64,000 nucleotides of DNA from Strongylocentrotus droebachiensis (lineage: Eukaryota; Echinodermata; Echinoidea; Camarodonta; Strongylocentrotidae): the NCBI GenBank assembly GCA_035222895.1, contig JAVYIG010005337.1:1-64000 (forward strand), written 5' to 3'. Of the stretch, positions 56,492 through 64,000 are shown piece after piece (positions within the stretch are counted from its first letter, which is position 1; each line of letters opens with the position of its first letter). Below the pieces are notes generated by a model. The model was not told the DNA's origin and made no database searches. It saw only the letters and a list, made by a program, of their open reading frames with translations. The translations under genes were made by a program, and so were the position numbers.

Positions 56492-56655
56492 CAGGGTCCC
56501 TGTCTTTCAAAGAGTTGATATCAATCGCAACTTATTTAGAATTGATATCAATCGCCACTATGTACATAAGAGATAGCAGACGGCAAACTTGCGATTGATT
56601 GGAGGACTTGCGATTGATTTGGATCAATCGCAACTCTTTGTAAGACGGGGCCCTG
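56492..56655. mobile_element. Fold-back MITE, second copy of the 17,358 family
   Basis: CAGGGTCCCTGTCTTTCAAA at the left and CTTTGTAAGACGGGGCCCTG at the right. The interior GCGATTGATTGGAGGACTT is shared with 17,358-17,517. Confidence 0.85.
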
Positions 56656-58870
56656 AATTATTTTTAACTAATACATTTGGATGGGGAGGGTTGGTGTGTA
56701 TGGTTACGCCGCCCTTCAACTTACTTGCAAAGAAACGAGATGTTTTTCAGATGAAGTGGAGCAATTACGTCAAAAGAACACAACAAATACTAGTAATCGA
56801 TATGAAGCAAAAATATACGGGGAAAAAATTAGAGACAAAAGAACATCTGTGGGGCAAATAGTTTATCTCCTTGCTCTTCAACCACGCTGACCCTTCAGTT
56901 ATTCACCGCTAGGAAAACAAACCTCCAGTTTTTCACACTTAGCTCCCAATTCGCAATATTGATCGGTTTAGATTTTTTGGTCTGGTCTTGCTGCTTCCAA
57001 ACTTTCAGATATAGGGAGTGATGTCATATTTCCATCGGTTGTCAGAAAATCATCCAAATTGACGACAATTTTAGGTGTTCTCAATGCCCATGAAAAATAT
57101 TATATGTTTTATGAGGAAAGTATCCCTGAATCTTCCCCTATGGCAGATGCTAATAATCTGAAATATACTCATCATGTATATAGTAACCTGAACCATATTG
57201 GATGATCTCCAGTAAGTTCGGTCAAAATATTCCTTCTAGAACCTCATTTATTGATGTTATTAATTATACTCAAAGCAATATGATCTTACACCATTCGGTC
57301 CCTTTCGAACGGATTTACTCACATTTTGCAAAGATACAAATTCCTTTTAATTAGTTACAGTTAGATTGTTTTGCTTTATACCTACATACAATATCCGTGA
57401 GGAAAATATAATTTACCCTCAATTTTCCTTTAAATCTGATGCTAATGTGCAAAATATGGAAATTATGCAAATTTTATTTGGAATGCCATTGTGACAGTGT
57501 GTTTATCATGTTAAATGACCCCGGGAAAGTTGGTTTCAATACCTGAATTATTTCAATCGAGCACCGAGATGCAGTGTCATGGCATTATCGTGAAGTTATC
57601 TATTCCTTTTTTTTGTGACAACAGCTATTTGATATAATATATTTTCTCACAAATATCCCCTACTTGGAATTCTTAAGACTTTTAATATGGTGTTTAGGGG
57701 GACCTTACTGAAATGCATTGCAGTGCATTCATTGGCAATTAGTGGTGGGCCAAGCACTATATTGACTGGACAATATACCACTTATGTAGAATACTATGTA
57801 CAGCTAAAACTCTCTACACTGCCCTACTTGAAGAGTTTAATTTTATTTATTAAATATTTTATTTATTCATTTAATATGGTTTCTTTAAAAAAAGGGTAGT
57901 CCAATTACGGAGGGCCGGCTGCACAAGGGAGCCCTGTAATGCACTACAAGATATAACATACATATTAAACATAAAAATACATGGTGGTGTTAATAACAAC
58001 TTTTAAAGGAAACGAAAACACACACAAAAGATATGTGATTTAAATATAGCGAAAGGAAAAGAGGTAAATAAATTAGAGCAACATTAGTAAAGTGGTTATA
58101 ACTGACATATATTTAAATCGAGAGATAGATTAGAAGTGTCTAAGGCGTGTTTTACAAATTTGTAGTGAAAGGGATACTAGTATAAATTCAATGGACATTG
58201 GTAGTGAGTTGTACAACTTTGTTGCAAAATATGATAAAGAGCGCGTTTCTATTTTCTGTCTTAGGTTTAAGTAGGTACAGTCAGTTAGAAGAAAAAACTG
58301 CCTGGTAGGGTATATGGGGTTGCGTCGAGATACGAGTCTGCTGAGATATGGAGGGATAAGGCCATTTGATAATTCATAAATACAAATACAATATTAAACT
58401 TTAGTTTAGTGTCGATTGATTGCCATTTTAAAGCATTGAGTAAATTTACTGCTGGGGTATGATAATCGGCATTTAACATGAGGCGGGTGCATTTACTTTT
58501 TAAACATTAAAAAAGAAAATATCGAAAGTTAGAGTTTCTATCCTGTATCCAAAGCTGAACTGTCAAAATTCTACACTTACTTTTGTTATGCTCCTTATCC
58601 AATATTGTGGGTGTAAAATTGAACAAGATTCCAATGATACTTACAGGAAACAACTTAATTATTCATACCCCTTGTAAATTTGATTTTCGTGTTTTTTGTA
58701 ACTCAAGATTGAAAGGTGAATTGGTTGATTTAGGGTCTTTGTTGAGTACCTGTAGATGTAAAGTATATTTAAACTATATTTAAACTGTAAAGTACGGGAG
58801 CCATCAGGGGTCAACCTAGTTAGAAAGGTAACCAATTTTAATGTTTATAACATGATTCCCTATCTATTAC
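56656..58870. other. No gene recognised
   Basis: Short frames only (the longest about 90 codons at 56,589-56,861, partly inside the MITE). None shows a domain I can name. The sequence could be decayed LINE. Confidence 0.4.
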
Positions 58871-58879
58871 AATGTAAGG

Positions 58880-59960
58880 AATGGGGCGTCTGGCATGTCC
58901 TAGCGGGTGGGGCGTAGCCGGCAGACGACCCCAATCGAGGCCCCCATAATGAGCTAGATCAGCTGGAAAGGTAACTCCACGAAACCAACAGAAAAATGTT
59001 CGGCGTAGTGTACTGTTACATGAATGACCATTGCCAGACATGTTAAGTGGTGGGGTGTACCCGGCAGACGCCCCCAAAACCCCCGACCCCATAATCAGCT
59101 GGAAAGGTAACCTCGTGAAAACAACAGGAAAACACATGCGTTATTTTCATCCAGTCAATGGATATTAAAGTACTAGTGATCTCTTATTTCCAATAACCTT
59201 TAGCAAAGATTCAAGATATATGCATTTCAAAGTTGGTCAGCCATACTATGTGCACGACTCATTGTTCAAAAATTTGAATGCATGATAAATTCCAGTTGCA
59301 AGTTGCCCGCAGCATGCTCTTCAACATGAATGAATATCTGAAATCCAAAATGAGAAGTGCATCATACATGAAGCCAGTTAGATCATGTTTGCCAAAGTCT
59401 GCTATTACATGAATGACCATCGCCAGACATTTTAAGTGGTAGTGTGTATCTGACAGACGCCTCCAAAAGCACCCGACCCCTTTATAAGGGAGTTTACAGA
59501 TAGCACATGGTACGAATTACCCCCAAATATCCACAGATCTTTTACACATGGAGAAGTTCCACTTTGAGCCTGCATCTTAGAATAATAACTGCCAAAGTCC
59601 TAGATGTGCTTCATGAATACCTTTTGTTTGCCCTCTTAAAAAGAATATTTCCACCTGCGTATCATAGAATGTATCGTTGGTGCATAAATGAATGTTACAT
59701 AACTTTCATGAGCGCATATCCAGTATTCATCTCTGTGGGTTTTACCTTTTTGGTACAAATGACCTTTATCTGCCCATGCGCAGATTGTGTCTGTAAACTC
59801 CCTTATTGGGCTATATTAGCTGGAAAGGTAACCTTTTGAAACAGTTGGAGAAAGTTGGCCATAGTCTTTTGTTACATTAATGACTATTGTCAGACATTTT
59901 AAGCGGTGGGGTGTAGCGGGCAGATGCCCCCAAAGCCCTTGATCCCGAATATTTTATAGC
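58880..59960 (-). repeat. Dispersed and tandem units of about 140 bp
   Basis: AGCTGGAAAGGTAACC, AACAGGAAAA, ATGAATGACCATTGCCAGAC and GGCAGACGCCCCCAAA recur at 58,910-59,110 (two units), 59,390-59,480 and 59,810-59,940. The same unit is found inverted at 63,440-64,000. Confidence 0.8.
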
Positions 59961-60114
59961 TACATCAACTTGAAGATAACCTGAAAGAATGCTCATCAAC
60001 GCCATAGTGGTGGTGATGGGGTGGGGGTGGAGTGTGTGCATACTTGACATATGCCCCAACCAACCAGCTTGCAACTACTTATTTGGATTTGAGTGTACTA
60101 CCCTGCATATTGTA

Positions 60115-60165
60115 ATCACCACCCCCCCCCCCTCACACACACACACACACACACCCCACCACCAT
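60115..60165. repeat. C run and (CA)n microsatellite
   Basis: A C run of about 11, then alternating CA at 60,134-60,153. Simple sequence. Confidence 0.9.
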
Positions 60166-60517
60166 CCCTTGCACAAGCACCCATGATCCTTCTACACATT
60201 TTAGCTAAACCCAAATGCACCAAGAAATAAACAATACTCAATCTAGTAATTAAGAAAATATCTCTGCACTCCTGAACCCCACCCATTTTTAGTAGATTTG
60301 TTTTTGCCAACTCATCTAGAACTATAGCTCATTAATTCTACCCCTATCATGAAATTCATTCTTTTGCATATTTATGATAATCTATGCAAATAAGGTCATA
60401 AAAATCACCTTTTTTACCCATAAATCATGTATTCTTTGTATTTTAGCATTCTTTATCACTACATGTATACGTTAGACCATTTGAAACAATAATACACCAA
60501 ATTTGGAAGAGCTAGGT

Positions 60518-60764
60518 CAGGGGCGGATCCAAGAATTTCTTCCCGGGGGGGGGGGGGGTGGGGCACACGGGGGGCACACGACTCAGCCAGCCGCTGAATA
60601 AGCGGGGGGGGGGGGTAAGAGCAATAATTTTTTTTTTTTTGGCCGGGGGGCACGTCTCTGTTTGCCAGTAATTTTTTGGCGAATTTGGGGCTGATTTCAA
60701 CACTTTTTGGGGGCCGGGGGGGGGGAAGTGCCCCCTGTGCCCCCCCCCCCTGGATCCGCCACTG
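60518..60764. mobile_element. hAT-like MITE, 247 bp
   Basis: CAGGGGCGGATCCAAGAATT at the left and TGGATCCGCCACTG at the right, with G- and C-rich interior runs. The CAG(T/G)GGCGGATCC ends are like those of hAT MITEs. The flanking 8-mers do not match cleanly. Confidence 0.65.
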
Positions 60765-61464
60765 CAGGTTATTCCTTATGTTATCTCTTGTTTTGATTAT
60801 TTCTTATGTATTTCATTGTTTTATTCAACTTATGTATTTTTTTTTTTTTGTCTTGTTTCATTTCTAACTACAATTCAACTTTTTTGACTACCAAAACAAA
60901 CACCGAAACTTACTCTAAAAACCCCAAAACTAATGTTTTATCTCTTTTTAGAAAAAATGACATTTCCATATGTTTTGTACACAAATCACGAAAATGAGCG
61001 ATTTTCGGGCAAACTTGGTTACGTGACTTTGTAACTGTACGTCCAATTTTTGGGAACATTGTATTAAAAGATGCGCAAGACTCGAACGAAAAAAGTCTGC
61101 GAGCGGCGGTGCGCCATCCGCGTATGCGTTCCCGAACAATCGCGGAGGGGGGAGGGGGGTAATGCCCCCGGCCTTATTAGGGTTTAAGAGAAGAAGAAAG
61201 AAAGAGAGAAAGAAAGAAAGAAAGAATGAGTGACCTGTCAGTGTCACAAATTAGGAATTAAAAGAGGCTCCTCTGACCGTAATTAAATACATAAAACCCC
61301 TGAGATTCCGGGGGCTCTGACCCCTTGACCCCACCAAGGGCCCTAAGACGGGCCCCCGGATGCTCATCTGACCGTAATTAAATACCTAGAACCCTTGCGC
61401 TTCTGGGGGCGCTGTCCCTTAGCCCCCACACAGGGACCTAAGGCGGGCCTCTAGATGCATGTAA

Positions 61465-61750
61465 AGGTGCCGTGGTCGAGTGGTTAAAGTCGCCGGACTG
61501 TCCATCACAAGGTCCGCGGTTCGAGACCCGCCGCCGCACTAATGTCCTTTGGCAAGGCATTGATCTACATTTTCCACACTCAAACCAGGTGATGTAAATG
61601 GGTACATGGCAGGAATTAATTCTTTGAAATGCTAGAGCGCCGCAATGGCAGCACAGCTAAAGCCGGGGTAATAATCTGCAGGTTCGGAAGCGCTTAGTGA
61701 TCGTAATAAGCGCTATATAAAAACTTGAGTATTATTATTATTATTATTAT
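61465..61750 (+). mobile_element. tRNA-derived SINE with (ATT)n tail
   Basis: Box A-like GTGGTCGAGTGG near 61,472 and box B GGTTCGAGACC at 61,518-61,528. The body contains CACTAATGTCCTTTGGCAAG and AAGCGCTATATAAAAACTTG, and the tail is (ATT)n. It splits a unit of the surrounding repeat (GATGC / TCATCTGACC). Confidence 0.85.
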
Positions 61751-62129
61751 GCTCATCTGACCGTAATTAAATACCTAAAATCCCTGAGCTTCCGGTGGCT
61801 CTGTCCCCTGGACCCCAGCAAGGGCCCTAAGGCGGGCCCCTGGATGCTCATCTGACCGTAATTAAATGCCTAAAACCCCTGAGCTTCATGGGGCTCAGCC
61901 CCCTGGACCCCACGCCAATTAGTGACCTGCCAGTGTCACAAATAAGGTATCTAAAAATGCGTATCTGACCGTAATTGAATGCCTAAAACCCCTGAGCTTC
62001 CAGGGACTCTAGATCTGCCCCTGGGCCCACCAAGGGCCCTAAGGCGGGCCCCTGGTTGCTCAACTGACCGTAATCAAATACCAAAAACCCCTGAGCTTCC
62101 GGGGGCTCTGTCCCCTGGATCCCATACAG

Positions 62130-62786
62130 CAGGCGCGGATCCAGGATTTCTTAGGGGGGGAGGCCCAAATTTGAAAATATGCGATCCAAATATTGGTACG
62201 TAATGGTGACCAGCAGTGACGTAATGCGGGGGGGGGGGATGGGTGCAGGGAGGGCGAGTTTCCCCTCCCTCCTCCGCGAAACGCGGAAACTTTGACGTTT
62301 CATTAAATCATTAGAGAAACAAGACAATTTGTTGTACAGTTCTCGACTCTTAATCCTCGTCTGAATTCAGTTTTCCCCCACCCGCACGAAGCTCGGAAGC
62401 TTTTAAGTTCCATTAAATCATTAGAGAAACAAGACGATTCGCTGTACAGTTCTCGTCTCTTAATCCTCGTCTGAACTTAGTTCCCCCCCCCCCCCCCCTC
62501 CCGCGCGAAGCGCGGAAGCTTTTACGTTTTATTAAATCATTAGAGAAACAAGACGATTCGCTGTACAGTTCTCGACTCTTAATCCTCGTCTGAATTCAGG
62601 TTCTCCCCTCCCGCGCGAAGCGCGGAAGCTTTTGAGTTTCATTAAATCATTAGAGAAAGAAGACGTATTTAGTTCCTTTCCTTTCTCTCCTCTTTTCCCT
62701 TTCCCTTCTTTTCCTTTCTTCTCTCTTTTTTTTTTTTTTTGCAGGGGGGGCCAAGGCCCGCTCGCCCCCCCCTGGATCCGCGCCTG
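62130..62786. mobile_element. hAT-type MITE, 657 bp, with 8-bp target duplication
   Basis: The ends CAGGCGCGGATCCAGG and CCTGGATCCGCGCCTG are perfect inverted repeats, flanked by CCATACAG on both sides (62,122-62,129 and 62,787-62,794). An 8-bp duplication and CAG termini define hAT. The interior holds four tandem units of about 115 bp with the CGCGCGAAGCGCGG hairpin. Confidence 0.9.
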
Positions 62787-63001
62787 CCATACAGGCCCCT
62801 AAGGCGGGCCCCTGGATGCTCATCTGACCGTAATTAAATACTTAAAACCCCTGAGCTTCCGGGGGCTCTGTCCCTTGGACCTCACCCAGGGCCCACCTGC
62901 CCCCTCCCCCCATTTTCCGGCGCCTATTTCCCCCACGCCTATGTCCCCACGCCAATAGACGCTCCACTCGCTTCGCTCGCTACGCTCTACCTGGTCGTTA
63001 A

Positions 63002-63117
63002 TAGGGACTTTTAGATTTGCGTGGACTGATACTCGTGACGTCCATTCAAGGCAGTGCATTAACAGGACGTCGATCGTAGCAATCCCCATTGTCTTCGTGC
63101 GAATCTAAAAGTCCCTA
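63002..63117. mobile_element. Short fold-back MITE, 116 bp
   Basis: TAGGGACTTTTAGATTTGCG at the left and GCGAATCTAAAAGTCCCTA at the right, flanked by TTAA/TTAC-like sequence. It is a near-identical second copy of 55,516-55,630. Confidence 0.88.
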
Positions 63118-63429
63118 TTACTCCATTTTGAAAAACGTTCCGCGGTGCCTGCATGTAACATGTAAAAGTGGTGGACTGGTGGTGATGCAGATTTTTCTTC
63201 TGCTCCCCTAAACGTTTTTTGCTCATTACGCCACTGCCCCTAAAAGTTGAGCCCCCCTGGAATGGCTTTACAGTCCCCCGAGTAACATTGTAGATGACAT
63301 CGGAAGACATCGCTGCTATCTTGCGATCGACTGCTTCTTGCCTGTTGGTAAAATGTATTATGACAAATTTCATTCATATAACACTGTTACAGTAAAGTAA
63401 ACGACCTGATACTATATTTTCCAATAGGC

Positions 63430-64000
63430 TTCAGGTATCCAGCTGATCTAGCTAAAATATGGGGGTCGGGGCTTTTGGGGGCGTATGCCGGTTACTCCAC
63501 CCCTCTTAATACACGATGCCGAACATTTTCCTGTTGTTTTCGTGAGGTGACCTTTCCAGCTGATCTAGCTCATTATGGGGGTCGGGTGTTTTTTTTTTGT
63601 TTTTTTTTTTTTTTTTTTGGGGGGGGGGGGTATGCCGGCTTCTCCACACCACCTAAAATATCTGGCAATGGTCATTCATGTACCAGTTCACGATACCAAA
63701 CATTTTCCTGTTGTTTACATGAGGTTACCTTTCCAGCTGATCTAGCTCATTATGGGAGTCGGAGGCTTTTGGGGGCGTCTGCCGGATACACACCACCACT
63801 TAACATGTCTGGCAATGGACATTCATGTAATAGTAGACTAAGGCCAACATTCTCCAACTAGTTTCATGGGGTCACCTTTCCAGCTAATCTAGATCATTAT
63901 GGGGGTCGGGGGCTTTTGGGGGCGTCTGCTAGGTACACCCCACCACTTAAAATGTCTGGCAATGGTCATTTATATAACAGTGGACCATGCCGAAAATGTC
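63430..64000 (+). repeat. Tandem units of about 150 bp running off the window
   Basis: CCTTTCCAGCTGATCTAGCT, ATTATGGGGGTCGGGGGCTT and AATGGTCATTCATGTAA recur about four times. It is the inverse of the 58,880-59,960 repeat. The array continues past the window end. Confidence 0.85.

Larger units (their letters stand above)
61190..62940 (-). repeat. Composite repeat block with GGGGCTCTG/AATTAAATACC units
   Basis: The unit CATCTGACCGTAATTAAATA, CCCCTGAGCTTCCGGGGGCT and AAGGGCCCTAAGGCGGGCCC recurs near 61,264, 61,354, 61,750, 61,850, 61,960, 62,066 and 62,816. It is the inverse of the 21,195-22,222 insertion. A SINE and a hAT-like MITE are inserted in it. Confidence 0.8.

Noticed and set aside
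56589-56890. Overlapping frames of 90 and 69 codons
   Set aside because: They begin in a MITE and show no recognisable LINE or host domain; kept only as unassigned sequence.
63475-63861. 128-codon plus-strand frame
   Set aside because: Composed of the 150-bp tandem repeat and homopolymer runs; no conserved domain.

Overview
The window looks like an intron-rich marine deuterostome genome, most probably an echinoderm and sea-urchin-like. This is inferred from a secreted CCP/HYR/C-type-lectin mosaic gene, a very high density of fold-back MITEs, tRNA-derived SINEs, LINE 3' ends with (AATTG/AATCA)n tails, many G/C homopolymer runs, and a sea-urchin-style histone 3' processing motif. No prokaryotic gene organisation is present, and no species can be named from sequence alone.

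One host gene dominates. It lies on the minus strand from 52,736 down to 4,406. I could assemble 19 coding exons with consensus splice sites and one continuous frame (3,312 nt, about 1,103 residues): a signal-peptide exon, 13 CCP/sushi exons, a HYR exon, one more CCP exon, and three exons forming a C-terminal C-type lectin domain with a stop. Every CCP and HYR exon is phase 1-1, so exons can be gained or lost without breaking the frame. The first intron needs a GC donor to keep the frame.

From about 26.5 to 41.6 kb the gene has been rebuilt by recent nested tandem duplication. Two CCP exon types (B, 177 nt; C, 195 nt, in subtypes C1 and C2) occur in transcript order (B-C2-B-C2-C1) twice, then C1-C1, on units of about 1.37, 2.70 and 6.76 kb. 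One exon (35,803-35,997) is a C1/C2 chimera at the super-unit junction, which points to unequal crossing over inside an exon. Decayed unit relics lie upstream at 44.6-47.0 kb.

Introns and flanks are full of mobile DNA. A complete 3,465-bp pogo/Tigger-like transposon with TA target duplication, matching terminal inverted repeats and an intact 698-aa DDE transposase (12,385-15,849) sits antisense in intron 16. Several MITE families are present, including TTAA-flanked ones. Two broken LINE reverse-transcriptase copies lie in intron 15, each interrupted by a later insertion, and a third fragment lies in intron 14. A 2.4-kb satellite-bearing element is nested in a MITE at 41.9-44.3 kb. The region 53-64 kb, upstream of the gene, holds only SINEs, hAT-like MITEs and diverged tandem repeats; I saw no host coding exon there.
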